Notes: generated by a model from the letters alone, not told the origin. Counted from the first letter of the stretch, positions 17,831-26,567 are shown. The stretch: DNA of 33,613 nucleotides from an uncultured beta proteobacterium (GCA_903929925.1 CAIYWO010000081.1:1-33613); one strand, 5' to 3'. Made by a program: numbers and translations.

Positions 17831-18678
17831 GCGCGCTCTCCACTTCCATAAGTTGAATCCAAAATTTCTAGCGCTTGTTGCCACTCAGGCGGATCAACAC
17901 GGATAAAGTGATTTTTTTCACGCGCCTCTAAAAACGGGACGCCTTTGCCCATCAGCGTGTCACAAATGATGACGCGGGGTTTCTTTTCTGTCACAGAGCG
18001 GGCCACATCAAACGCGTCACGCACGGCATACAGGTCATTACCGTCGACTCGCTGCACATGCCAGCCAAACGACTGCCACTTATCAACTAAGGGCTCAAAT
18101 CCCATCACCTTCGAAGACGCACCATCCGCTTGCTGATTGTTGATATCAACTAAACAGATCAGATTTGAGAGCTGGTGGTGGCTCGCGCCCATCGCCGCTT
18201 CCCAGGTCGCACCCTCGTCTAACTCGCCGTCTGACATCGAGTTGTAGACGAAGGCATCAATTTTTTGATGACGCAACCCAAGGGCCACGCCGACTGCAAT
18301 CGCCAAACCTTGCCCTAGAGAGCCGCCCGACATCTCCATCCCTGGCGTATAGGACGCCATGCCAGACATCGGCAACCGACTATCGTCGCCACCGTAGGTT
18401 TCCATTTCCTCTTTAGGTATGACGCCAGCTTCGAGTAACGCTGCGTAATGCGCAATCGCGTAGTGGCCGTGCGAGAGTAGAAATCGATCGCGCTGCACCC
18501 ACTCAGGATCCTCGGGCTTGAAATTCATGGCATGGCAATAAGCCACAGCCAGTACATCGGCATAGCCTAAGGCCTGGCCAACATACCCTTGGCCTTGAAT
18601 CTCACCCATCTGAACCGAGTAGCGCCGGATACGGTAGGCGCTCTGCGCCAACGCGCGATCGGTTGGTTTTTGTTTCAT
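17827..18678 (-). CDS. Transketolase N-terminal subunit (split transketolase)
   Basis: 'WVQRDRFLLSHGHYAIAHYAALLEAG', 'TPGMEMSGGSLGQGLAIAVGVALG', 'SDGELDEGATWEAAMGASHHQLSNLICLVDINNQQADG'. Confidence 0.93.
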   Translation of the reverse strand: MKQKPTDRALAQSAYRIRRYSVQMGEIQGQGYVGQALGYADVLAVAYCHAMNFKPEDPEWVQRDRFLLSHGHYAIAHYAALLEAGVIPKEEMETYGGDDSRLPMSGMASYTPGMEMSGGSLGQGLAIAVGVALGLRHQKIDAFVYNSMSDGELDEGATWEAAMGASHHQLSNLICLVDINNQQADGASSKVMGFEPLVDKWQSFGWHVQRVDGNDLYAVRDAFDVARSVTEKKPRVIICDTLMGKGVPFLEAREKNHFIRVDPPEWQQALEILDSTYGSGERA

Positions 18679-18732
18679 GACTGTCTCCGTGCATGTGCCT
18701 GAGTTTTCTCAGTGCCAGCGTGTTGTTGAGAA

Positions 18733-18761
18733 ATACTAGCAACTTGACAGAACGAAAACAA
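18733..18761 (-). promoter_or_regulatory. Candidate sigma70 promoter for the split-transketolase/TRAP run
   Basis: Minus strand TTGTTT (18761-18756), 17-nt spacer, TAGTAT (18738-18733), 54 nt upstream of the N-subunit ATG. Confidence 0.45.
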
Positions 18762-18772
18762 ATGAATAATTT
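18744..18772 (+). promoter_or_regulatory. Candidate sigma70 promoter for the LysR gene
   Basis: Consensus -35 TTGACA (18744-18749), 17-nt spacer, weak -10 TAATTT (18767-18772). Confidence 0.4.
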
Positions 18773-18782
18773 AGCCATATAG

Positions 18783-18797
18783 ATGAATTAAATTCAT
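18783..18797. promoter_or_regulatory. LysR-type T-N11-A box ATGAATT-A-AATTCAT
   Basis: Perfect 7-1-7 inverted repeat containing T-N11-A (18784/18796), between a LysR gene and a divergent operon. Confidence 0.6.
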
Positions 18798-18811
18798 GTA
18801 AAAAGAGAATA

Positions 18812-19717
18812 ATGAGAAAGATCCCCCCGCTAAAGTCCGTGCAAGCGTTTGAGGCCGCCTCGCGGTTAGGATCGTTCGTGGCGGCTGCTACTGAACTGCA
18901 CCTAACCCCATCGGCCATCAGTCACCAAGTACGGATGCTTGAGCAGCGCCTGGGAATTGCGCTATTTCACCGAACCCATCGAAGCGTTGAACTTACTGAC
19001 ATTGGACGCCGCTATGCCGAGTCCGTGTCCGAAGCCTTCAGCCTGATCGAAGCCAGTACCCGCAGCATTGAGCGTGCGGGCAAAAGCGATATCTTGACGA
19101 TTCATAGCGTGCCGAGCATCGCTGCTCAATGGCTCATGCCTCGCCTATCCCGGTTTTCTGCGATGCATGCAGACATCGATGTAAGACTCAACGCATCGTC
19201 TGCGCCTGTTGACCTTGCTGCAGGAGAGGCTGATTTTGATATTCGCTACGGAAACTTTTTTCCAGATGCTGGTGTGATGGTCGAACCCTTTCCTGCTGAA
19301 AGAATCGTGGTGAATTGCTCAACCTCGATGCTTCCAGGGCGGCGTTTACCAAAAAAAGGCTTCACCTTAACGGGGAAAACCTTGATCCACACCGAGGTGA
19401 ACAGATATACATGGAGAGACTGGTTCAAGGACCACTCTGAACACAGCATTGATCTTGAAAGAGGGCCCCGCTTCGATCGTTCCTTTATGGCGATCAACTG
19501 CGCAGTGGATGGCCTAGGCATTGCACTAGAAAGCACTTTGCTGATCGAGCGAGAGCTAGAAAGTAAAAAACTAGTTCTGCCTTTGGGCTTAGTTGGACCA
19601 CAAATCGTATGCCATCAACTGACCTACCTCAAATCGAAAGGGCACATCCAAAAAATGAAAGCCTTCCGAAAATGGCTATTTGAAGAGCTAAACCAATCGA
19701 TGACCAAGCTAGGTTAG
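18812..19717 (+). CDS. LysR-family transcriptional regulator (GcvA-like)
   Basis: 'PPLKSVQAFEAASRLGSFVAAATELHLTPSAISHQVRMLEQRLGIALFHRTHRSVELTDIGRRY', followed by a LysR substrate-binding domain. Confidence 0.95.
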   Translation: MRKIPPLKSVQAFEAASRLGSFVAAATELHLTPSAISHQVRMLEQRLGIALFHRTHRSVELTDIGRRYAESVSEAFSLIEASTRSIERAGKSDILTIHSVPSIAAQWLMPRLSRFSAMHADIDVRLNASSAPVDLAAGEADFDIRYGNFFPDAGVMVEPFPAERIVVNCSTSMLPGRRLPKKGFTLTGKTLIHTEVNRYTWRDWFKDHSEHSIDLERGPRFDRSFMAINCAVDGLGIALESTLLIERELESKKLVLPLGLVGPQIVCHQLTYLKSKGHIQKMKAFRKWLFEELNQSMTKLG

Positions 19718-19756
19718 TGCAGTGCAGTAGTTATGGCACCGCGCTAACCAAATATT

Positions 19757-20806
19757 TCAAAATAGAAATACGCCTTTACCTGAAGTTTGTTTATCAAACA
19801 ATTGATAGGCCTGTGCAGCATCGTTAAATCCCCAGCGATGTGTAAAGAGCGCATCGACATCGATCCCACGCTCAGCAACAAACCGCGCGCAGTCCCCTTG
19901 CCCAACGGTTGAGAACGTCCAGGAACCAATGATCGTGACTTGGCGACGCAACATATCCGGACTGACATCAATTGTGACGTTGCCTCCCTCACCTACGTAA
20001 CACGCCTTTCCCCAAGTTCGGACACATTGAACCGCTTGTTTACGAGCTGCTGAATTTGAGGAGGCATCAATCGACGCATGCGCACCGAGCCCGTGTGTCA
20101 GCTCTTTAATGGCCTGCACAGGGTCCTCTTTACCCGGATTGATTACTGCATCCGCGCCCAAGTCTTTAGCGCGTGCTAAACGCTCTTCGCTAACATCCAA
20201 GGCAATTACCCGGGCCCCCATCGCATGCGCCAGTTGCGTTGATGAAAGCCCCACAGGTCCTTGCCCAAAGATCGCAATAGTTTGGTCACCTTTTAAATCA
20301 AGACGATGTAAAGCCCCCCATGCCGTACCTGTTCCGCAGGCAATCGCCGCACCCGTTTCAAATGTCAGCGCATCGGGAAGCTCAACGATGGTACTCGCTG
20401 GGCATTTCATGTACTTGGCATGTGAACCGTGGCCCGTCACGCCATAGACTTCTTTAACCCCCTCGTCGCAAAGCTGCATCCAGCCCGTCGAGCAGTGAGG
20501 ACAAGCGCCGCAACCGCGGTAATGATGCACCATGGCACGCTGCCCTACGTAGGCTCTTTTCGGGTTCACCCCTGCGCCAACAGCAACGACTACACCGCAG
20601 GGCTCGTGCCCAGCGACGACGGAGGGAGCATCCTTATAGCCAAGCAGTTTGAGGCCCTCGCCACGAGGCGACCGATAAAACTTTAGATCACTGCCACACA
20701 TCCCAGAGGCCTTGATCTCAAGCACGACCTCATCGGGGCCAGGCGTAGGATCTGGAAAGTCGAGGTATTCAATTTTGCTGTCTCCAGCAAAGACGATTCC
20801 TTTCAC
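19757..20806 (-). CDS. Zinc-dependent alcohol dehydrogenase (MDR family)
   Basis: 'GMCGSDLKFYR', 'AGHEPCGVVVAVGAGV', structural zinc 'CGACPHCSTGWMQLC', Rossmann 'IFGQGPVGLSSTQLAHAMGARVIALDVS'. Confidence 0.95.
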   Translation of the reverse strand: MKGIVFAGDSKIEYLDFPDPTPGPDEVVLEIKASGMCGSDLKFYRSPRGEGLKLLGYKDAPSVVAGHEPCGVVVAVGAGVNPKRAYVGQRAMVHHYRGCGACPHCSTGWMQLCDEGVKEVYGVTGHGSHAKYMKCPASTIVELPDALTFETGAAIACGTGTAWGALHRLDLKGDQTIAIFGQGPVGLSSTQLAHAMGARVIALDVSEERLARAKDLGADAVINPGKEDPVQAIKELTHGLGAHASIDASSNSAARKQAVQCVRTWGKACYVGEGGNVTIDVSPDMLRRQVTIIGSWTFSTVGQGDCARFVAERGIDVDALFTHRWGFNDAAQAYQLFDKQTSGKGVFLF

Positions 20807-20860
20807 TGTTTGTCCCCTCGCGATAAACGTTGATTAAAGCTATCTCTATCTGATAGTCGT

Positions 20861-20880
20861 TATGATCTGCAGGGATCATA
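20861..20880. promoter_or_regulatory. Inverted repeat TATGATC-TGCAGG-GATCATA, candidate operator
   Basis: Perfect 7-bp arms with a 6-nt spacer in the intergenic region 55 nt upstream of the ADH start. Confidence 0.35.
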
Positions 20881-20943
20881 CCTGAGGCCATGACTGCGAT
20901 CATCCTCACGACTGATCAAGTCTTATAACAATAGAGTTAAACC

Positions 20944-21165
20944 ATGAACCCACTTAACCCGAAAAAACTACTCCTCACTAAGTGGACGGCAAAGCAACCT
21001 GTCGCTAAGAATAAGCACTTCTTGGTATCAAAAGTACATTACCCAGAGCCACCTGATACAAAAATTGAATTCGTCGAACTAGAAGCTATTTACTCGGGGA
21101 AGATTCAGCTAGTACCATGGCGTGATCTTCAGGATGACAGCATCTGGGTACAGGGTTGGAAATAA
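20944..21165 (+). CDS. TIGR02450-type small Trp-rich conserved protein (DUF2389-like)
   Basis: 'NPKKLLLTKWTAKQPVAKNKHFLVSKVHYPE...VELEAIYSGKIQLVPWRDLQDDSIWVQGWK' matches the remembered family pattern (KLLxSKWTA...KHFxV...W..L.D...W..GW). Confidence 0.75.
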   Translation: MNPLNPKKLLLTKWTAKQPVAKNKHFLVSKVHYPEPPDTKIEFVELEAIYSGKIQLVPWRDLQDDSIWVQGWK

Positions 21166-21271
21166 TGATCTCAATCCGAGATAAATGCTTGCCATTCAAT
21201 TAATCGTCAGTTAACTTTTGTTCCAGAGACACCGCTCTGATAACAATTGCACGACAAAAATTGAGTTCAAC

Positions 21272-22849
21272 ATGACAAATTCTAGTGGCGCGATACTAGA
21301 CAAGACCTACTCTGGCCCAACGATGGGTGGCATGATTGTTAACTTGCTTAGCCGCTACCCGACGCGCTCAGCATTTATCAATCCTGACGGGGCGCACATC
21401 ACCTACGATACGATCGCGCGGCGAATCGCTTACCTACTAGAAGTCTTTCAAAATTTAGGTTTAAAGCGTGGCGACGCTATCGTGCAGATGTGCGGAAATC
21501 GCGCAGACGTTTTTGCGGTGATGGCGGCATGCTATATCGGCCGCTTTCGATCCGTTGCGCTTCAGCCTCTTGGAGGTATTGATGACCAACTGTACATCTT
21601 GAACAATTGTGAAGCCAAAATACTAATCGTTGATGAAGGCCGACTACAAAGAGCGAATGAACTCAAGCAACGCTCCACACAATCATTCGATATTTTTAGT
21701 CACGACGCCAACGCAAACGCGGCAGGACTGTGGGATAACTTCGATCCAGCTATCAGTCCTATGCTTACGGACCTTAGCGAACCAGACGATATCGTTCGTT
21801 TGATTTATACCGGTGGCACAACAGGAAAATCAAAGGGCGTTATGGGCACGAGCTGCTCGCTTGCCACGAACGCCCTATTTAGAATGGCTGGTCACAATTG
21901 GGTCGATCTACGCTTACTGTGCTCGACGCCATTGTCACATGCAGCCGGTGCAATGATTGTCCCAGTGCTCTGGCACGGGGGTACGATTGTGCTGCACGAC
22001 GGGTTTGACCCAGACAGACTTATTAGCGACATTGAATCAGGAACTGCCAACGCCCTGTACTTGGTTCCAACTATGATTTATCGGCTGCTTGACCATCCGA
22101 AAAGCAGCCAGTTGGCAAAGGCAGGCCTTCGCATGCTGATGTACGGCGCAGCCCCTATTTCACCACCCCGCCTCTTACAAGCGAGGGAGCTGCTTGGCCC
22201 CATCCTGATACAGCACTACGGCCTCACTGAAGCACCAAGCACCGTGCTGAGCTTGTCTGAAGTAGATCATTTAGATGACTCGTTGCTTGCCTCCGCCGGC
22301 AAGCCGTATCCAGGAGCTACGGTAAAGATTCTAGACAATGACGGACAAGAGGTACCGAGAGGTACCGTCGGTGAAATCTGTATTCGCGGTGACCTTGTCA
22401 TGAAAGGCTACTTCAAAGAGCCTGAACTCACAGCGCTCGCACTACGACACGGCTGGCTTTACTCAGGCGATCTGGCCTACCAAAATGAACGCGGCTATTT
22501 TTTCATCGTTGACCGCGCAAAAGATATGATCATTAGCGGGGGCTTTAATGTGTACCCAAAAGAAGTAGAGGATGTCATCGCCACCCATCCCGCTGTCGCA
22601 TCAGTTGCAGTCATTGGCATTCCAGATGCAGACTGGGGTGAAGCAGTTAAAGCAGTCGTCGTACTCAAAGCGGGTTGCGGGGTATCTGCACAGGAACTCA
22701 CGCAGAGAGTGAAGTCTGCAAAAGGTGCGGTTCAAGCACCTAAGACGGTGGACTTCGTCGAGACCTTACCGCTCACCCCACTGGGCAAGTTAGACAAGAA
22801 AGCATTACGCGCTATTTATTGGAATAACAAGGAACGCAGCATCAACTAA
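21272..22849 (+). CDS. Acyl-CoA synthetase / AMP-binding enzyme
   Basis: 'LIYTGGTTGKSKGVMGT', 'IQHYGLTEAPSTV', 'LYSGDLAYQNERGYFFIVDRAKDMIISGGFNVYPKEVEDVI', 'PLTPLGKLDKKALR'. ATG at 21272 (MTNSSG) preferred over the ORF start at 21218. Confidence 0.95.
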   Translation: MTNSSGAILDKTYSGPTMGGMIVNLLSRYPTRSAFINPDGAHITYDTIARRIAYLLEVFQNLGLKRGDAIVQMCGNRADVFAVMAACYIGRFRSVALQPLGGIDDQLYILNNCEAKILIVDEGRLQRANELKQRSTQSFDIFSHDANANAAGLWDNFDPAISPMLTDLSEPDDIVRLIYTGGTTGKSKGVMGTSCSLATNALFRMAGHNWVDLRLLCSTPLSHAAGAMIVPVLWHGGTIVLHDGFDPDRLISDIESGTANALYLVPTMIYRLLDHPKSSQLAKAGLRMLMYGAAPISPPRLLQARELLGPILIQHYGLTEAPSTVLSLSEVDHLDDSLLASAGKPYPGATVKILDNDGQEVPRGTVGEICIRGDLVMKGYFKEPELTALALRHGWLYSGDLAYQNERGYFFIVDRAKDMIISGGFNVYPKEVEDVIATHPAVASVAVIGIPDADWGEAVKAVVVLKAGCGVSAQELTQRVKSAKGAVQAPKTVDFVETLPLTPLGKLDKKALRAIYWNNKERSIN

Positions 22850-22870
22850 TTTAGGCCCCTCGCGGAGAGC

Positions 22871-23866
22871 ATGATGACCAATCGCAATTTCAAGCAGTTT
22901 CTAGCGGCACTATCTCTATGTGTTAGTTCGGCTATCTCTGTGGCGCAAACCTATCCTGATCGTCCCATCAAGATGATCGTTCCTGCACCTGCCGGTTCGT
23001 TCGCTGACATTGTCGGTCGGGAGTTTGGAACACGACTATCAAAGAAGCTTGGGCAGCCAGTCGTGATTGATAACAAAGGTGGGGCAAGTGGCGCAATCGC
23101 CTATTCTGCAGCCGCGAAATCACCCGCTGACGGCTACACCATCTTAGTGACTAACACGGGCCCATCCGCGATCAACCCAGAACTGTTTCGCAGCAAAGGG
23201 CTAAGCTACAACCCAATCGCCGACCTAGATCCAATCGCCCTCATCTGCCTGACTCCAGTCGCTCTGCTTGTCAAAGCGGACTCCCCTTGGAAATCTGTCT
23301 CTGACATCGTCAATTTCGCAGGCAAGAATCCAGACAAACTATCCTTTGGGACAACGGGTAGCGGGCAGTTGAACCACTTGTCAGCGGAGTACCTAAACTC
23401 AGTTGCAAAGATCCGTACGACGCACATACCTTATACGTCTGGTCCTGCAGCGATTACTGACTTGATAGCGGGTCGGATCGACTATCTCTTCTATCCCCCA
23501 GCCAATGGCAAGCCGATGATCGACGACGGCCGCTTACGTGCACTGGCGGTCACGAGTATGAAGAGAACAGTTTCATTACCGAGCGTACCTAGCCTTGCCG
23601 AACTCGGATACAAAGAGTTTGATCTGAGCGCTTGGTTTGGACTTGCCGTTCCTGCGGGAACCCCTAACGATATTGCACAAAAGCTTTGGTCCGTATCAAA
23701 AGAAATCGCCTCTGATCCAGAGTACGTCGAGAGACTGAAGCAATTGGGCATTGATGACGTCTTACATTGGCAAAAAATGACACGCGCAGAGTTGAAAAAG
23801 TTTCATAGTGATGAAGTCGATCGCTGGGGTGCGATTGTCAAACTCGCCGGTGCTAGTGCCAATTAA
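22871..23866 (+). CDS. Bug-family tripartite tricarboxylate transporter (TctC-like) substrate-binding protein
   Basis: Signal peptide; 'YPDRPIKMIVPAPAGSFADIVGREFGTRLSKKLGQPVVIDNKGGASGAIAYSAAAKSPADGYTILV'. Confidence 0.95.
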   Translation: MMTNRNFKQFLAALSLCVSSAISVAQTYPDRPIKMIVPAPAGSFADIVGREFGTRLSKKLGQPVVIDNKGGASGAIAYSAAAKSPADGYTILVTNTGPSAINPELFRSKGLSYNPIADLDPIALICLTPVALLVKADSPWKSVSDIVNFAGKNPDKLSFGTTGSGQLNHLSAEYLNSVAKIRTTHIPYTSGPAAITDLIAGRIDYLFYPPANGKPMIDDGRLRALAVTSMKRTVSLPSVPSLAELGYKEFDLSAWFGLAVPAGTPNDIAQKLWSVSKEIASDPEYVERLKQLGIDDVLHWQKMTRAELKKFHSDEVDRWGAIVKLAGASAN

Positions 23867-23884
23867 TTTCTATTTCTTCAAATA

Positions 23885-25066
23885 ATGGTTGAAAGCGTGA
23901 AGCGAAAAGATAAAGCGTACATCGCAGGGATTTTTGAGCATCCCACAAGGCATGCTCCAGATAAGTCGCTAGTTCAATTACATGCTGAGTGTGCGTTGGG
24001 CGCCCTGAAAGATGCGGGGCTAAGCGCTAAGGATGTAGATGGATTCTTTGGCGGACGGGATATTCCGGGCTCTAATGCGAATTGGTTTATTGATCACATG
24101 AACCTGAAGCTTCGCCACATCGACTCAACCGATGCAGGCGGATGCTCGCCCTTAATTCATGTTTCACATGCAGTGGATGCGATCTCGTCTGGTCGCTGTA
24201 ACGTTGCACTGATCATCCTCGCTGGCAGACCGCGTAGCGAACAAATGAAGACGGGCACCGCACCCCGGCCTTGTGAACCGGATCGTCCAGATGCGCTTTG
24301 GGAGGCGGGTTACCGCCCCACGATATCGACGGCCTACGCCATGATGATGTCTAGGCACATGCATGAATACGGCACTACCTTGGAACAACTGGCATGGGTC
24401 CGTGTCGCAGCCTCCGAGCACGCCAAGCACAACCCTAATGCCATGTTCAACAAGCCTGTAACCGTTGACGATGTGATGCGCTCACCTTTGGTAGCGTCAC
24501 CTCTGCGCAGAATGGACTGCTGTGTCATTAGCGATGGCGGTGGTGCGATCGTATTAGTGAGCCCTGAAATTGCTAAAACACTAAAAAATCCGCTGGTGCG
24601 TGTGATTGGTGCTGGTCATACGGTACACGGACAAAACGGAGGCAACGCCTCCTTAACCACAACCGGTGCATCAATAAGCGGACCGATGGCATTTGCCGAG
24701 GCAGGTGTAACTGCTAAAGATTTTAAATACGCTTCGATCTACGACAACTTTACGATCATGGTCTTGATGCAACTGGAAGACCTGGGCTTTTGTAAAAAAG
24801 GCGAAGGTGGAAAGTTTGTTGCGGATGGCAAACTAATCTCGGGGAACGGCCCGCTTGCCATCAATACAGACGGTGGCGGACTTTGCAACAATCACCCAAG
24901 CAACCGTGGCGGTATCACGAAGCTCATTGAGGCGACACGTCAACTGCGAGGCACTGCCCACCCTGCCGTGCAAGTTAAAAACTGTGATCTTGCATTAGCG
25001 TCCGGCCCTGGCGGTTTTATCGGTACAGGCTATGCCCACGCTACTGTCGTTCTTGAGAGGCTATAG
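23885..25066 (+). CDS. Thiolase-family protein (SCP-x/lipid-transfer-type, DUF35 partner class)
   Basis: 'AYIAGIFEHPTRHAPDKSLVQLHAECALGALKDAGLSAKDVDGFFGG', 'DCCVISDGGGAIVLVS', 'NTDGGGLCNNHPSNRGGITKLIEATRQLRG'. Confidence 0.9.
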   Translation: MVESVKRKDKAYIAGIFEHPTRHAPDKSLVQLHAECALGALKDAGLSAKDVDGFFGGRDIPGSNANWFIDHMNLKLRHIDSTDAGGCSPLIHVSHAVDAISSGRCNVALIILAGRPRSEQMKTGTAPRPCEPDRPDALWEAGYRPTISTAYAMMMSRHMHEYGTTLEQLAWVRVAASEHAKHNPNAMFNKPVTVDDVMRSPLVASPLRRMDCCVISDGGGAIVLVSPEIAKTLKNPLVRVIGAGHTVHGQNGGNASLTTTGASISGPMAFAEAGVTAKDFKYASIYDNFTIMVLMQLEDLGFCKKGEGGKFVADGKLISGNGPLAINTDGGGLCNNHPSNRGGITKLIEATRQLRGTAHPAVQVKNCDLALASGPGGFIGTGYAHATVVLERL

Positions 25067-25480
25067 ATGAGTAACGAACACTTTACCCTCCACACGCAGG
25101 CACTGGCGGCTAATCCAGATCTCGCTTTTTTCTGGGAAGCGACAAAAAAAGAGGTCATGCTGTTACCACACTGTGCTGACTGCGGCAAAACGCATTGGTA
25201 TCCCCGACTGTTCTGTCCGTTTTGCTTCAGCAGCAAGCTTGAGTGGAGAGAGGCTTCCGGCAAAGCAAAAATCTATGCAGCGACGATGCTTAGCAAAGCT
25301 GCTGAACCGTATATAGTTGCCTATGTAGAGTTAGCGGAAGGCCCTCTGATGCTCACCAACATTGTGGACTGCAAACTGGACGATCTGCAAATCGGTGCCC
25401 CGTTAACGCTGACGTTTTCGCCAATGAGTTCGGGGCACTTTTTGCCGGTGTTTCGGTTAAGCGACACACCTGCCGCATAA
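25067..25480 (+). CDS. Zn-ribbon/OB-fold protein (DUF35-type), partner of the thiolase-like protein
   Basis: Zinc ribbon 'LPHCADCGKTHWYPRLFCPFCFSSKLEW', then an OB-fold-like tail. Starts immediately after the thiolase stop. Confidence 0.92.
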   Translation: MSNEHFTLHTQALAANPDLAFFWEATKKEVMLLPHCADCGKTHWYPRLFCPFCFSSKLEWREASGKAKIYAATMLSKAAEPYIVAYVELAEGPLMLTNIVDCKLDDLQIGAPLTLTFSPMSSGHFLPVFRLSDTPAA

Positions 25481-25491
25481 AACTGCCTGAT

Positions 25492-26472
25492 CTAATCAAT
25501 CTGCAACTTTAAATCGCCGATCAAGCCGCCCCAGATTCTAGCTTCGCTCTCGGCTCGCTTCTGAATATCAGCAGGCGTGCCGGGAATTGGAAAGAGGAAC
25601 TGATCGTTGAGTTTTTGCGCGATTGGGGGATCAGTTAAAAACTGATTCACTGCTGCAGAAACTTTTTGCGTAATGGCAGCGTCCATCTTTGCTGGCCCAA
25701 TCAAGGCATACCAACCAGGTAGGGCTGGCATGTTGGGAGCCAACTCTTTTAGAAGAGGCACATCTGCTAACTGCGAGGAACGACTTTCGCCAGATTGAGC
25801 CAACGCAATAACCTTTCCACCCTTGATTTGGCTCAAGCCTGTCGCTGTTGTGACAGTCATCAAATCAGCCTCTCCTGCGACAACCGCCATCAAAGCTGGT
25901 CCCGAACTCTTGTAAGGGATATGGCGAATCTTTATGCCAGAGCGCAGACCAATCATCTCGCTGTAGAGATGGGTCGAGTTGCCAACTCCCGCACTCGCAA
26001 ACTTTAAAGCGTCAGGCTCAGCTTTTGCTTTCTTGATCAAGTCACTCCATGACTTGATACCGCTATTAACGCTTGCGACAAGCACAAAGCCAGCATCTGC
26101 AACCGGAGAAATAAACGTGAAGTCTTTTAATGGATCAAAAGGTACGTTCTTGTATAGAAATTGATTGAAGCTAACCAAGGAAACGCTAGTCAGCATCAGT
26201 GTGTAACCATCGGGCTGCTCGCGCTGCACTAATTGAGAAGCGATGATGCCGTTTGCACCTGGTTTGTTATCGACTACAACAGCCTGCTTTAAGGATTTAG
26301 ACATATGCTCGGCAAGCATCCGTCCAACCAAGTCAGCTCCCGATCCTGGCGCCTGCGGAATCACAAGCTTAATTGGACGCGATGGGTACTCCTGACTGTT
26401 GGCTAAGTTCGTAAATGCCAGCGAGCCCAAACAAACAATAGACGTTAGTGCAAGACGTAGAGTTTTTAACAT
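25492..26472 (-). CDS. Bug-family (TctC-like) substrate-binding protein
   Basis: 'YPSRPIKLVIPQAPGSGADLVGRMLAEHMSKSLKQAVVVDNKPGANGIIASQLVQREQPDGYTLML'. ORF opens at 26523; internal ATG (MLKTLRLAL) with a signal peptide is preferred. Confidence 0.94.
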   Translation of the reverse strand: MLKTLRLALTSIVCLGSLAFTNLANSQEYPSRPIKLVIPQAPGSGADLVGRMLAEHMSKSLKQAVVVDNKPGANGIIASQLVQREQPDGYTLMLTSVSLVSFNQFLYKNVPFDPLKDFTFISPVADAGFVLVASVNSGIKSWSDLIKKAKAEPDALKFASAGVGNSTHLYSEMIGLRSGIKIRHIPYKSSGPALMAVVAGEADLMTVTTATGLSQIKGGKVIALAQSGESRSSQLADVPLLKELAPNMPALPGWYALIGPAKMDAAITQKVSAAVNQFLTDPPIAQKLNDQFLFPIPGTPADIQKRAESEARIWGGLIGDLKLQID

Positions 26473-26567
26473 TTCAGTTGTCCCGAATGACAAGAAAAAT
26501 TTAGTGACTAGGGTAATTGCCATTTAATGCCTATAGTATGGCTTATCCAAATATACAGTGATACATC

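Noticed and set aside
21218-21271. N-terminal extension MFQRHRSDNNCTTKIEFN of the acyl-CoA synthetase ORF
   Set aside because: Does not resemble an acyl-CoA synthetase N-terminus; the internal ATG at 21272 is a better start.
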